Source of the DNA: Pseudanabaena frigida
GTDB lineage: Bacteria; Cyanobacteriota; Cyanobacteriia; Pseudanabaenales; Pseudanabaenaceae
Assembly: GCA_003242085.1 (NCBI GenBank)
Contig: QBML01000006.1
Location: forward strand, 62,001 to 126,000
DNA: 64,000 bases
Reading direction: 5' to 3'
The notes under the pieces are model-generated. The model worked only from the letters and a program-made list of their open reading frames with translations, ran no database searches and was not told the origin of the DNA. This document shows positions 9,349 through 18,314 of this stretch, piece by piece. Both the position numbers and the translations under genes were made by a program. The first letter of the stretch is position 1. Each line of letters begins with the position of its first letter.

Positions 9349-9368
9349 CAAGGGGCTTAAGCCCCTTG
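9349..9368. repeat. Perfect 20-bp palindrome
   Basis: CAAGGGGCTTAAGCCCCTTG, a perfect palindrome between the GH19 gene and the P-loop gene, touching the latter's possible upstream TTG start. On the plus strand it is followed by a T-rich stretch. May act as attenuator or terminator. Confidence 0.6.
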
Positions 9369-9400
9369 CTTTCTAGTTTTTTTGATAATAGATAAACCAA

Positions 9401-10660
9401 TTAACCAATTCCAAAAACTTGCTTAGCTCTAGCGAGATAGTCTTGGCGGTCAGCTAGACCATTTAGACCACCATTAATGATGCGCGTGATGGTTAACACA
9501 TCGTCATCATCGGCATAGTTATTAAGCGATCGCGTATCCCAATACCAACCTGCGCTAAGGCAAGCCAGATCGAAGTCTGCGAGACGCTGAGGATTGCCGA
9601 TCAAGTCCACGCCTAAAGCTTGACCACAGGCGGCATAGTTTGAGCGTCCAGTCACTTGGATCAAGCCCCGACCTTTAAACCTCACTCCATCGCCAACTTG
9701 AACATTGCCGAGATCCGTTCGCCATTCATAGTCAGCACCTGAGGCATATTCTTCGTTGGTGTTAAATCCATCGCTCTCATGTCCCACTTGGGCAAGGAAA
9801 TGGGCTTTACGCAGAGGCGTATTGATCGCATAGCGCTGCATTGTCGTATTCAGGTGGGGCAGCAATTGCGTAAGGCGATAGGTAGATGAATAGGGGGCGA
9901 TCGCACTCAGTTGATCCTGTGTAATTAATCCAGAAGTGCTAACTTCGGCAGTGCGGGGATATAAACCCTCATAGGGCTCTTGATCGACTCGGCGTGGTGG
10001 CAAATTATTTAAAATGCGGATCGTACTATCTACCAGTACATCTTTAGGATTGAGATCGTCTTTAAGATTGGTAATTAACTGCTGTAGGCGCTGCGCCGCT
10101 AATTTACGATATTGTCCAAGATTAGGTGCTTGATATAAACCTTCATAGGGATTTCGTAAGATGGGACGCAGAGGTAACCCGCTCATAGCCCGAATCAAAT
10201 CATCAATTTTGCCGTCGGCATTGGTGTATTTCGGATCTGTGATATTGGCGATCACCGCAACTAATGTTTGCGTGGCTTGCTTGCGCCATGTAGCCAGATC
10301 GGCGGCGGGAAAAAGTCCTGAATAGGGTGATCGCCCTGTGGGACGAGCAGGCAGATTGCGGATAAAGCGAATCAAATCATCGATCGCCCCATCATAAACA
10401 CTACCTTCAACATCCTGAATCCTAGGAACTGAAGCTTTAAGCGTTGCCGCAGCCCGATTGCGCCAAGTCGGTAGATCGGCGGCAGGAAAAATCCCTGCGT
10501 AGGGCTGGCGGGTTTCAGGTCGAGCAGGTAAATTATTCAGCGCTCGCACTAGATCGTCTACTAGTCCGTCGCGTTCTGTGGGGGCAGTTCCAGCAATTTT
10601 AGGAACGAGAAAAGCAAGGGTTGCGGCAGCCTGCGATCGCCAAATCTCAATTTGTTTCAT
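9401..10660 (-). CDS. GH19 chitinase/endolysin-like protein with four N-terminal repeats
   Basis: A 419-aa protein. Residues ~5-236 are four tandem repeats of about 58 residues, each of the form W/YR..A..TL..(18-25 residues)..DDLIR...NLP.RP....PY.G(L/I)(F/Y). Residues ~248-419 are a glycoside hydrolase 19 fold as in phage endolysins: AHFLAQVGHESDGF with the candidate catalytic Glu, NEEYASGADYEWR, GRGLIQVTGRSNY and a Trp/Tyr-rich C-terminal helix. GH19 enzymes of this type cleave peptidoglycan or chitin. There is no signal peptide, so export would need a holin, a secretion apparatus or lysis. The repeat region may bind cell wall or a partner. It sits in a cluster of unrecognised genes without phage structural genes. 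Confidence 0.82.
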   Translation of the reverse strand: MKQIEIWRSQAAATLAFLVPKIAGTAPTERDGLVDDLVRALNNLPARPETRQPYAGIFPAADLPTWRNRAAATLKASVPRIQDVEGSVYDGAIDDLIRFIRNLPARPTGRSPYSGLFPAADLATWRKQATQTLVAVIANITDPKYTNADGKIDDLIRAMSGLPLRPILRNPYEGLYQAPNLGQYRKLAAQRLQQLITNLKDDLNPKDVLVDSTIRILNNLPPRRVDQEPYEGLYPRTAEVSTSGLITQDQLSAIAPYSSTYRLTQLLPHLNTTMQRYAINTPLRKAHFLAQVGHESDGFNTNEEYASGADYEWRTDLGNVQVGDGVRFKGRGLIQVTGRSNYAACGQALGVDLIGNPQRLADFDLACLSAGWYWDTRSLNNYADDDDVLTITRIINGGLNGLADRQDYLARAKQVFGIG

Positions 10661-10699
10661 CGTCTTGCTATAAAAGTTTGCTTAGCCAACTCTTTATCA

Positions 10700-11683
10700 T
10701 CATCTAATGAAACGCCCAAAAATCAATTTCACAAAGAAAGAATTACGTAAAAATATTTTGCCCAGATTGTTCACAATCAATTTACGTAAACTAACAATCG
10801 CAATTGGTAAATATGGCTCGGCATAGGACTCCAAAGTCCGAATGATGCGATTAAGCTGACCGTCAATGGGGAAATGAGCGAAATTAGTTGCCACTTTACT
10901 CACAAGCCAGCCTAAAAGCATAACTACAATAATGGCGATCGCCACAATTCTTAAACCACGACTTTCTAAAAAAGTAAGTAGAACCTTGCCCAATTTTTGA
11001 AAAAACTTTCGATCGAAACTTCCTCGAAATAGCGGCAAGGACGACAGCTTAAAGGATAGCTTTGAGTTAATCCACCAAATTGCCAAAACAGTAATTGGCG
11101 CAGCAATAATAATGCTCCAGCAGTTACCAATTACTGCATTTGGCAAGTGCAATTTTTCTCCTAACTTACGTAACGGTTCGCACCACGCAAACACCGTCAC
11201 CATAGATATAACAGCGATCGTAAATGGACGGAGTTTTGTCTCAATATGTTCGGCAATTACCGTTGTAAACTGTCGTGAAATTTGCCCGACAATAAAGCTA
11301 TGTGCTTTTAAAATGCGATCGCCGAGAGGATGCTTCAAGATGTCTCGGCTAACTTTTTGACTCAAATTTCCATTAATATTAATCAGAGTCCGTAATATTG
11401 GTGATTTCCTTACATTTGGTGAGTTACCAATATTGCCATTTTTATTAGTCTCAGTGTAGTACGTCCAAATTATAATTGCCCCTTGACTTAAGGTCGTAAG
11501 CCCAACACTTGATGCTAATACTTGCAATAATTCCTGACTATTAAGTTTGTAAATAATATCGTCATCACTATCTTGGCGATCGGCAAAAAAAACACTATCT
11601 TGCTCAATCTGCTTCAACGCTGTTGGGCTAAGATGCAAAGTAATTTGATCATCGACAATAGCCAACCAATCTGGCGTAGCCAC
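10700..11683 (-). CDS. Unrecognised multi-pass membrane protein
   Basis: A 327-aa protein, not recognised. The N-terminal ~60 residues are soluble and acidic (QDSDDDIIYK). Hydrophobic segments follow: LLQVLASSVGLTTLSQGAIIIW, FTIAVISMVTVFAWC, IIIAAPITVLAIWW and IVAIAIIVVMLLGWL. The C-terminus is basic and hydrophobic. The start is GTG 11683 (MATPDW). It is upstream of the GH19 gene on the same strand with a 39-bp gap; a membrane protein beside a cell-wall hydrolase recalls a holin/endolysin pair, but its size and topology are not those of a known holin, so that remains speculation. Confidence 0.55.
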   Translation of the reverse strand: MATPDWLAIVDDQITLHLSPTALKQIEQDSVFFADRQDSDDDIIYKLNSQELLQVLASSVGLTTLSQGAIIIWTYYTETNKNGNIGNSPNVRKSPILRTLININGNLSQKVSRDILKHPLGDRILKAHSFIVGQISRQFTTVIAEHIETKLRPFTIAVISMVTVFAWCEPLRKLGEKLHLPNAVIGNCWSIIIAAPITVLAIWWINSKLSFKLSSLPLFRGSFDRKFFQKLGKVLLTFLESRGLRIVAIAIIVVMLLGWLVSKVATNFAHFPIDGQLNRIIRTLESYAEPYLPIAIVSLRKLIVNNLGKIFLRNSFFVKLIFGRFIR

Positions 11684-11741
11684 CGTAACTCCGTATTTTA
11701 TAAACTTTTATAGTGATGGGACAGGAGGAAGGTTCCCAAAA

Positions 11742-12599
11742 TTATTTTGCTCGGAATGGTATCAATTCTTTTACTAGGTTTACGCAAGTATTAATCAATC
11801 CCGACCATTGTTTTTGGGCATTCTCAACACCTTGACGATGCAAATCAAAAATGAGCTGCGCCATTTTGGGATCGATTTTGCTCTTACTTGGCATAAATAG
11901 ATCGTCAATAAATCTATTTGTTAAGTCTCCATCAAGGGCAAACTTAGTCTGGGCATAAATGCGATCGCCATTTAAAACTGATTGCTCGAATTCCCATAAT
12001 TTTCTGAGATTGCGAATAGCCTGACCATCAATAATCACTTCACCATCAGCATCTTTTTTGAGATCCAATTTTAACAGCTGCTTAGATAGTTGACTGTAAC
12101 AAGCCTGTTCTAACTCAAATTGCTGTTTTTCGGATTGGTCTAACGAATCTTTACGGACACTAAAAATTCGTTCAGCCTCCTTATATGCTTCTAGATCTTG
12201 GTTATAGCGAGTTAGTTCCGATCGATAATCCTCTATAATCGCTGCTTCCTTGGGAAGCAGAGGAGTTGATGTTTGCTGAGGAAGTGACAAACCCTTTTGT
12301 TTGAGTTGAGCGCTACGCTGGAGGAGAGAGTCTTTGATCTCATTTAATCCCTCCTCTGTTCTGGTCATCGTACTTTCGATGAGATTCAGATAAAACTCCT
12401 TCGCGTCAAACTTTGCCATCGGAATATTGCCGACAATAAAAGTATTAACTTCTAGCGAAGTAATTTCTTCTAGTACATCTTTAAGGGTTTCACGAAAGTT
12501 ATTAAGGGATACACTCTCGCCTTCTTTCTGCGGCACTGGTTTATTAGCAACAGGTGACAAATCTGATTTTTTATTGTTTGTGGACCCATTAAGTGCCAT
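11742..12599 (-). CDS. Unrecognised soluble protein with coiled-coil segments
   Basis: A 285-aa protein starting at ATG 12599, preceded at 7-nt spacing by TTAGGA; a longer reading from 12617 lacks this site. The sequence is charged and helical, with heptad-like stretches (YRSELTRYNQDLEAYKEAER, DQSEKQQFELEQACYSQLSK) and no membrane segment. A phrase VNTFIVGNIP near residue 50 is the most hydrophobic part. Family not recognised. It is in the middle of the 8758-14046 cluster, 30 bp downstream of the next gene, so probably in the same transcript. Confidence 0.55.
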   Translation of the reverse strand: MALNGSTNNKKSDLSPVANKPVPQKEGESVSLNNFRETLKDVLEEITSLEVNTFIVGNIPMAKFDAKEFYLNLIESTMTRTEEGLNEIKDSLLQRSAQLKQKGLSLPQQTSTPLLPKEAAIIEDYRSELTRYNQDLEAYKEAERIFSVRKDSLDQSEKQQFELEQACYSQLSKQLLKLDLKKDADGEVIIDGQAIRNLRKLWEFEQSVLNGDRIYAQTKFALDGDLTNRFIDDLFMPSKSKIDPKMAQLIFDLHRQGVENAQKQWSGLINTCVNLVKELIPFRAK

Positions 12600-12629
12600 A
12601 CAGTTTCCTAAGTGCAAATCGTCTTAAAA

Positions 12630-13067
12630 CTAAACGAAACTTGGTAGGCGATCGCTGCTACTTAAGCTAGTCGAATGCTCGGATTCCTGATCGCTTTCGC
12701 CTTTCAACATGCCTGTTACCTTTTGACCGATATCCACCAATGTTTTCAAATTATTGGCGATCGTCTCAGTACCCTTCTCAACCTGTAATTCGTGAAACCC
12801 TCGTAGCTCAGCATAGGGAGAACCCTGCAAAAAATCTGCTCCTAGCTCATTTTCGATATCGCCATCGATCAGATTAATAGTTGTTTTTAGGCGATTACCT
12901 GACTTATGCGTAGTATCGCCTTCATGGGCAACCCAAGTGACGATTTCTAATTGTACTAAGTCTGAAAAAATTTCAACTAAAGCATCACCAAAGTTTTTGG
13001 TCTCCTTAAGCTTGCTTTGAAAACGCACTGATGCAGTCACTGATACAGAAGAAGTTGCATATGTCAT
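12630..13067 (-). CDS. Unrecognised 145-aa protein
   Basis: Starts MTYATSSVSVTASVRFQSKL and contains FGDALVEIFSDLVQLEIVTWV followed by a Gly/Asp-rich middle; the tail is Ser-rich (HSTSLSSSDRLPSF). No signal peptide or membrane helix. No family recognised. It shares the opening MTYA with the small protein at 13236-13499, and lies 30 bp upstream of the coiled-coil gene on the same strand, so it is probably part of the same functional unit. Confidence 0.5.
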   Translation of the reverse strand: MTYATSSVSVTASVRFQSKLKETKNFGDALVEIFSDLVQLEIVTWVAHEGDTTHKSGNRLKTTINLIDGDIENELGADFLQGSPYAELRGFHELQVEKGTETIANNLKTLVDIGQKVTGMLKGESDQESEHSTSLSSSDRLPSFV

Positions 13068-13235
13068 AGCTGATAACCTATATAAAGCTTTTGATAAAGA
13101 CCAATAAGACTAAGACCAATAAAAAACTGCTAGTGATTAGCAAGCTATTTAATTATTCAAAATTCTAATTGCTTCGCAATGAAATTTTTCAATATTTATA
13201 GAAAATCGGTTTTAACAGGTCAAATATTATTGTTG

Positions 13236-13499
13236 TCAATGATAATCAGACAATTCGATTAATTCCATTGGCACAAAACTCTCCTGCGGCAGCAAGATTA
13301 ACTGGGAGTAAATAAGCTTACCAGTCATATCTATTCGATTAATGGCAATTCCCATTGGGCGTGGCAATTGTGCCGCATAGGAATCAGCATAGTAGCGATA
13401 AATTTGCTTCGCAGCTCTCACGATCATCGGATCGACTTTTTTAACGGCAGGCTCTGGCTGTCTCTCTGGGTATTCGAGGCGTTGGGCGGCATATGTCAC
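13236..13499 (-). CDS. Unrecognised 87-aa protein
   Basis: Starts at GTG 13499 with an AAGGGG ribosome-binding site about 8 nt upstream. The sequence begins MTYAAQRLEYPERQPEP and has a predicted helical middle (IVRAAKQIYRYYADSYAAQL) followed by a strand-rich end (MGIAINRIDMTGKLIYSQLILLP). Not recognised. The strong ribosome-binding site and the position within a same-strand cluster argue that it is real. A 168-bp AT-rich gap separates it from the next downstream gene. Confidence 0.5.
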   Translation of the reverse strand: MTYAAQRLEYPERQPEPAVKKVDPMIVRAAKQIYRYYADSYAAQLPRPMGIAINRIDMTGKLIYSQLILLPQESFVPMELIELSDYH

Positions 13500-13653
13500 A
13501 ATGTAGTCCCCTTAAAATTGACTATTCTTTTGCCTTATCAAAAGCAGCATCAGGACTGTAGCTGACTTTGTTTTTTTTTGCAAGATTTGAGTTTAGGATT
13601 ATACATTAGTTGATGTTTTTAGGGTCGTCATCTGACAAAAAATTGGTAAAAAA

Positions 13654-14046
13654 TTAATTGCCTTCAGCACTAGCAAGTTTGAGTCTAAATAGCTTGCTAT
13701 AAAAATTTTGTGGGAAATCGACGTAACCTTTGTCTCGAATACTAGAAACAACTTCTATGAGGTAACCGACGAATTCAGAATTTTCTAGAGTCATTTCATA
13801 ACTCATATCCGCATCGCCTTCAAATGTCACGCGACATAGGGCGAGATCTGACGGTAAGTTGGCAACACGCCATACTGCCATAAATGAAACGGCTGGACTT
13901 CCCTCAATATGACGTTCGCCTGTTATTTCACCCTGTTTATATAGAGAAATTGCGTAGGGTAGAGCTTGACGCTTGTTAGGCTCTCGGTAATAGGGCATGT
14001 AGATTGAAACTTCTTGCGGTGCAGCAGCCTTGAGTTCGATCGTCAT
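13654..14046 (-). CDS. Unrecognised 130-aa protein
   Basis: Begins MTIELKAAAPQEVSIYMPYYREPNKRQ and looks like a beta-rich small domain (SFMAVWRVANLPSDLALCRVTFEGDADMSYEMTLENSEFVGYLIEVV). No signal peptide or transmembrane helix. Not recognised. It is the first gene of the minus-strand cluster 8758-14046; its upstream gap (14047-14161) carries the terminator hairpin of the transporter lipoprotein gene, so the cluster likely has its own promoter here. Confidence 0.5.
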   Translation of the reverse strand: MTIELKAAAPQEVSIYMPYYREPNKRQALPYAISLYKQGEITGERHIEGSPAVSFMAVWRVANLPSDLALCRVTFEGDADMSYEMTLENSEFVGYLIEVVSSIRDKGYVDFPQNFYSKLFRLKLASAEGN

Positions 14047-14123
14047 AGATATCGCGTCTCTATATTGATGATGTATGCCTAAATTTTTACAACAAAGATT
14101 AGCAGGTTTTTGGCTAAATTAGA

Positions 14124-14140
14124 GGAGGTGAAGCACCTCC
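14124..14140 (-). terminator. Hairpin GGAGGTG/CACCTCC after the transporter lipoprotein gene
   Basis: A 7-bp stem with an AAG/CTT triloop, extended by weaker TTAG/CTAA pairing outside. Its centre GGTGCTTCACC matches the core of the window's palindromic repeat family. It lies 22 bp past the stop codon of the gene at 14162-15484. Confidence 0.6.
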
Positions 14141-14161
14141 CCCTAAATAATTTAAGGATAA

Positions 14162-15484
14162 TTAAGGTGAAACGCGATCGATCACAGTAATTTTGCCGTC
14201 GGGCTGTACTTCCCAAACATCGTAGCTACCCTTAACATCACCATATTCATCAAGATCGACGTTACCGCTTGCACCTTGGTAGTCAATATCTGTGCCTGCC
14301 TTAACAAGTTTGATAGCTTCGCAAACGTCGCTTACTTCTTTGCCTGGGGCATTGGCAACTTCGCGAAGTTTGCTCTTAATGCCATCCCCAGTTCCATCTT
14401 TGGCGGCTTCGGCGGCGATCGCGACTAAAGCGGCTGCATCATAGGAATGGGGAACAAAAGCGCCAAGATCTTGACCTGTCTTTTCTTTAAAACTCTTAGT
14501 AAATGCATCAAGAGATTTACCATCCGCTCCAGGGACAGTACCGATCGCCCCAGCCAAAATCAATTTACCTTCTGGTGTATTACCAATTAGCTTAGGAAAG
14601 TCTTCAGTCTTGACCCCATCCGTTAGCAAGATTTTGACATCTTTGGTTAAGCCTTGCTCAAAAGCGGCTTTAATGACTGCGCCACCAGAATCAGGATAAA
14701 GGATTGCTGCTACTGCATCAGGTTTGCTGCCAAAAGCACCTTTTGCTTCTGCTTCAAAGGTTGTAGCTTTGGGATCGTAGCGAGTGGGCTTACTTTTGTT
14801 GACAATTGTACCGCCGAGCTTTTCAAAAGCTTCTACAAAAGCTTTCTCAAAACCCACGCCATAGTCGTTATTAATGACTAGGGTCGCAACTTTGCGAGCA
14901 CCTTTTTTATAGGCAAGGTTAGCAAGCGCAAGGGCTTGATAGGTATCAGGTGGAGCAGTGCGATACCAATAGCCTTGAAATTCACCTTTTTTAGCGCGTT
15001 CGGTAAAAACAGGGCTAGTGCTACCTGGAGAAATCATTACGACTTTGTTAGGGACTGCGATCGCAAGCGCTGCCGTGGAAACACTGCTAGCAAAGGAGCC
15101 GACTACACCGCCTACATTGTCTACCTTTACCAGTTTGGTCATGGCTTCTGCCCCAGCAGGTGGATCGGTGCGATCGTCTTCTTTAAAGTAGGCGATCGGC
15201 TTACCAAGTACTCCACCGCATTTGTTAACGGTATCGACTAAAAAGTCAATCGACTTAATCATGGGTGCGCCAATGGAAGATAGATCGCCTGTAATAGGCA
15301 ATACTGCACCTAGACGCAGAGTATCCTTAACACCGCCACTACCTGAACTTGTTGATGTTGAGGCTGCTGGTGAATTTGCTGGACTAGTACTAGAGCTTGT
15401 GCTGGGCTGACAAGCGACAATCCAAATCGTGGTCACTGTCGCGAGCAAAGCTAAACACAGTGTTGAGAAAAACCTTTTAGTCAT
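14162..15484 (-). CDS. ABC transporter substrate-binding lipoprotein (branched-chain amino acid/urea type)
   Basis: A 440-aa periplasmic binding protein of the Leu/Ile/Val-binding (peripla_BP_6) family. The signal peptide ends in a lipobox IVAC with Cys25, followed by a Ser/Thr-rich linker. The mature part opens DTLRLGAVLPITGDLSSIGAPM, continues to VGGVVGSFASSVSTAALAIA and AFVPHSYDAAALVAIA, and ends with DEYGDVKGSYDVWEV, all typical. The ligand cannot be read from sequence; amino acids, urea or related compounds are possible. No permease or ATPase genes are next to it, so it works with a transporter encoded elsewhere. Confidence 0.85.
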   Translation of the reverse strand: MTKRFFSTLCLALLATVTTIWIVACQPSTSSSTSPANSPAASTSTSSGSGGVKDTLRLGAVLPITGDLSSIGAPMIKSIDFLVDTVNKCGGVLGKPIAYFKEDDRTDPPAGAEAMTKLVKVDNVGGVVGSFASSVSTAALAIAVPNKVVMISPGSTSPVFTERAKKGEFQGYWYRTAPPDTYQALALANLAYKKGARKVATLVINNDYGVGFEKAFVEAFEKLGGTIVNKSKPTRYDPKATTFEAEAKGAFGSKPDAVAAILYPDSGGAVIKAAFEQGLTKDVKILLTDGVKTEDFPKLIGNTPEGKLILAGAIGTVPGADGKSLDAFTKSFKEKTGQDLGAFVPHSYDAAALVAIAAEAAKDGTGDGIKSKLREVANAPGKEVSDVCEAIKLVKAGTDIDYQGASGNVDLDEYGDVKGSYDVWEVQPDGKITVIDRVSP

Positions 15485-15637
15485 GGTTACAATGAACTAC
15501 GATCATGTTTACGAAGTTGCTGTAATTGTATCTGTAAAGAAGCTAGGATCGGCAGTGCGATATATATCAGCGATCCTGTTGAGGATTCAGATGGCGAAAG
15601 TTTTTGCTCGATTAGCGATTGATTATTAAAGAATCTC

Positions 15638-16360
15638 ATGTCATCTACCATTGATCCGCGCCGTCAGAGAGAATTAGCCCGTTTATTAGATCGGATGGGA
15701 ATAGAACAAACAAAACTGGAAAGGGTTAGTCCTCAAGGCTTTGATTGGCTATTAATCGATCAATCTCTGGTACATCCTAGTTTTTCTACCACTTACAATA
15801 ACGATCAGTTGGAGTTTGTGGGTGATAGCGTATTGCGACTTTCGGTGAGCCTTTTCTTGCAAGAGCATTATGGCGATCGCACGGTTGGGGAATTGGCTGC
15901 TTTGCGATCGCATCTGGTTAGCGATAAAACTCTGGCGGAAATCGCAGGTATTTATGAGCTGCAAAAATATGTAGTAGTCTCTAATGCGGCTCGTAATGAC
16001 TCACAAGCACTGCGATCGCTTCTTGCTGACGCTCTTGAAGCGTTAATGGCAGCTTTGTATATTAATACTCGCGACTTGGCCTTTATTCGCAAATGGCTCG
16101 ATCCAAAGATGCAGAGTTTTGCTGAATCTTTGCTAGCAATCCCTGCGTTGGGTAATTACAAAGTTGCCTTGCAGGAATTAATTCAAGGACGATGGAAGCG
16201 TCTACCTGAATATCGCCATGTCGCGACTGAAAATAATCTTTTTTGTGTAGAAGTCTGGTTTGACGATCGCTGCTGGGGCAAAGGGAAAGGTAAAAGTATC
16301 AAAGCTGCTCAGCAGGAAGCTGCGGCGATCGCACTTCAACAAATGCAAGCTGATATGTAG
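15638..16360 (+). CDS. rnc: Ribonuclease III
   Basis: A 240-aa RNase III. The catalytic domain carries DQLEFVGDSVLRL, the family signature with the acidic metal ligands, and later LLADALEALMAALYI, the second acidic cluster. The C-terminal dsRNA-binding domain runs from NYKVALQELIQGRW to KGKGKSIKAAQQEAAAIALQQM. Standard length and domain order. It cleaves double-stranded RNA in rRNA maturation and antisense control. Cyanobacteria often have more than one RNase III-like gene, so this need not be the only one. Confidence 0.9.
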   Translation: MSSTIDPRRQRELARLLDRMGIEQTKLERVSPQGFDWLLIDQSLVHPSFSTTYNNDQLEFVGDSVLRLSVSLFLQEHYGDRTVGELAALRSHLVSDKTLAEIAGIYELQKYVVVSNAARNDSQALRSLLADALEALMAALYINTRDLAFIRKWLDPKMQSFAESLLAIPALGNYKVALQELIQGRWKRLPEYRHVATENNLFCVEVWFDDRCWGKGKGKSIKAAQQEAAAIALQQMQADM

Positions 16361-16679
16361 GAGAGAGGTTTCGACTCTTCGACTACGCCCGAATGATTTC
16401 GGACTGCTATAGACGTCGATTCTAAGATGGATATAGAGATATTTCCGTCTGCAGATATTTGGTGTATTTAAAATCTATTTATTAATATCTCAGGGTTAAG
16501 TGTATAAATACTTAGCGATAAATCGTAAATTTTTCTACAAATACAGAGTAAGCATCGTAATATTTCTTAGTGCGCTACTTTAATTTGTCTAATCAATCTC
16601 TAAGATTGATGCTTCGTGTGGTAAGAAGGAGTCAAGAGTCATTCTGATACTAATAGCGATCCTAGCCGTCCTTAACACT
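16361..16679. other. Intergenic stretch of about 320 bp, no gene seen
   Basis: AT-rich gap between rnc and a glycosyltransferase gene. It contains a small hairpin around 16588-16606 (ATCAATCT/AGATTGAT) and, at 16626-16631, a strong AAGGAG ribosome-binding site. That site stands about 49 bp before GTG 16680 and points to an upstream start for the next gene. Confidence 0.6.
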
Positions 16680-18311
16680 GTGGCAGCAGTGTGGCTACTA
16701 CTTTATGGGCTCAATGCTTATTGGCTCACTGCTGTCCATAAGCGTAGATCCTCACTGCGGAAACAGATCCTTATTCCTCAGTTCAACCCTGCAAGAGAAT
16801 ATCAAACAGCTCAGGCTTCAGCATCGCCATCGTCAAGCTCAGGGGCGATTGCTGTCAACAAGTTCGATAATTTCGATCAATTTCGCCTTGACAAAAACTT
16901 TGCTAGTAACTTTTCTGGCTACGTTTTGGCTGTAGATCCGCCAGAACATTATGCAGTTGCTACAGAAGACTTACCTGTTGTCACGGTACAACTACCAATT
17001 TTTAATGAGCGCTATGTTTCGCGCCGATTAGTAGATGCTATTTGTAAGTTGGACTATCCGCGCGATCGGATGCAAATTCAAGTACTGGATGACTCTATTG
17101 ATGATACTCAGGCTATTTTAAGTGAAACTGTTCAACAGTATCAAAATCAGGGCTTTTGGATTGAGTACATTCACCGCACCAATCGGTCGGGGTTTAAAGC
17201 AGGAGCCTTGCAAGATGCTATGCCTCTTGTACAAGGAAATTACATTGCGATTTTTGATGCTGATTTTATCCCTTCATCAAACTGGCTCAAAGATACGATT
17301 CGTCATTATGTAAATAACCCCGATGCTAAAGTTGCAGTCGTACAAACTCGTTGGGGACATATTAACTCTGAATATTCATTACTCACCAAGTTGCAATCAA
17401 CTGGAATTGATGGGCATTTTGCGATCGAGCAACAAGCACGCTGCAATAACGGATATTTTCTTAACTTTAACGGCACCGCAGGAATTTGGAATCGCCAAGC
17501 AATTATTGATGCTGGTGGTTGGCACGCAGACACGCTTGCTGAAGATATGGACTTGAGCTATCGCGCTCAACTTAAAGGCTGGAATGTTGTTTATGACAAC
17601 AATATTGTGGCAACTGCTGAATTGCCTGTTGCGATGCTAGCTTTCAAATTGCAGCAATTTCGTTGGGCTAAAGGTAGCATTCAATGTGCTAAGAAGTTGA
17701 CCGCCCAAATCTGGCAGTCAGATCTTAGCTTTGCAGTGAAGTTTCAAGCCACGATGCATTTGACGGGATATTCTGCTCATCCTTTGATGCTGCTCTTGGT
17801 TTTGCTCTCCATACCTCTAATGCTGCTTACGCCTGATTACGCTTTGTCCATGAGGGTTTCACTTGAGGGGGTTTGGGCAATTTTTATGCTGCCAGCTACC
17901 TTTGGTCCTCCTTTTTTATACTTTAATGCTCAGCGCGATTTATATCCCAAATCTTGGCATCGCCGCTTCGGTCGCATTTTCCTGTTAGCAATTCTCGGAA
18001 CTGGGATTTCATGGAGCAATAGCCGTGCGGTGTTTGCTGGTTTGTCAAATACGGGTGCAAACTTCCGCCGTACGCCTAAGTTTGATATTAAACACAAGAG
18101 CGATCGCTGGGACAACAAGGCTTATAAAATCCCCTTAGATGCTACAGCAGGAATAGAGCTTTGCCTCTGTTTGTACAGTGCGATCGCTAGTTATATTGCT
18201 CTTAGTAAAGGGCTATATGTCGCTCTACCGTTTATGGTTCTTTACGCTGTGAGCTATGGCTATGTTGGTGGTTTAACTCTCTGGCAATCTTGGCAACAAT
18301 CACGCAATTAA
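16641..18311 (+). CDS. Family 2 glycosyltransferase, cellulose-synthase-like (CESA-type) membrane enzyme
   Basis: A membrane-bound processive-type GT2. Seen: an N-terminal hydrophobic helix, the nucleotide-binding VTVQLPIFNERYVSRRLVDAI, the DADF metal site, AEDMDLSYRAQ, the acceptor-site QQFRW motif, and several C-terminal transmembrane helices (HPLMLLLVLLSIPLMLL, WAIFMLPATFGPPFLYF). It likely makes a beta-linked glucan or a glycolipid head group. Start: GTG 16680 gives 543 aa with a shortened first helix. The reading frame stays open upstream and an AAGGAG site lies 9 nt before an ATT at 16641 (CTG at 16644), which would restore a full helix, so I place the start there tentatively. Confidence 0.8.
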   Translation: MLILIAILAVLNTVAAVWLLLYGLNAYWLTAVHKRRSSLRKQILIPQFNPAREYQTAQASASPSSSSGAIAVNKFDNFDQFRLDKNFASNFSGYVLAVDPPEHYAVATEDLPVVTVQLPIFNERYVSRRLVDAICKLDYPRDRMQIQVLDDSIDDTQAILSETVQQYQNQGFWIEYIHRTNRSGFKAGALQDAMPLVQGNYIAIFDADFIPSSNWLKDTIRHYVNNPDAKVAVVQTRWGHINSEYSLLTKLQSTGIDGHFAIEQQARCNNGYFLNFNGTAGIWNRQAIIDAGGWHADTLAEDMDLSYRAQLKGWNVVYDNNIVATAELPVAMLAFKLQQFRWAKGSIQCAKKLTAQIWQSDLSFAVKFQATMHLTGYSAHPLMLLLVLLSIPLMLLTPDYALSMRVSLEGVWAIFMLPATFGPPFLYFNAQRDLYPKSWHRRFGRIFLLAILGTGISWSNSRAVFAGLSNTGANFRRTPKFDIKHKSDRWDNKAYKIPLDATAGIELCLCLYSAIASYIALSKGLYVALPFMVLYAVSYGYVGGLTLWQSWQQSRN

Positions 18312-18314
18312 AAA

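Noticed and set aside
13500-13515. Half operator TGTAGTCCC before the 87-aa gene
   Set aside because: Only a partial half-site with no partner arm; it overlaps the ribosome-binding site and is probably chance.
8758-14046. Prophage or tailocin
   Set aside because: A GH19 endolysin-like gene is present, but there is no integrase, terminase, portal, capsid, sheath, baseplate or tail fibre gene.
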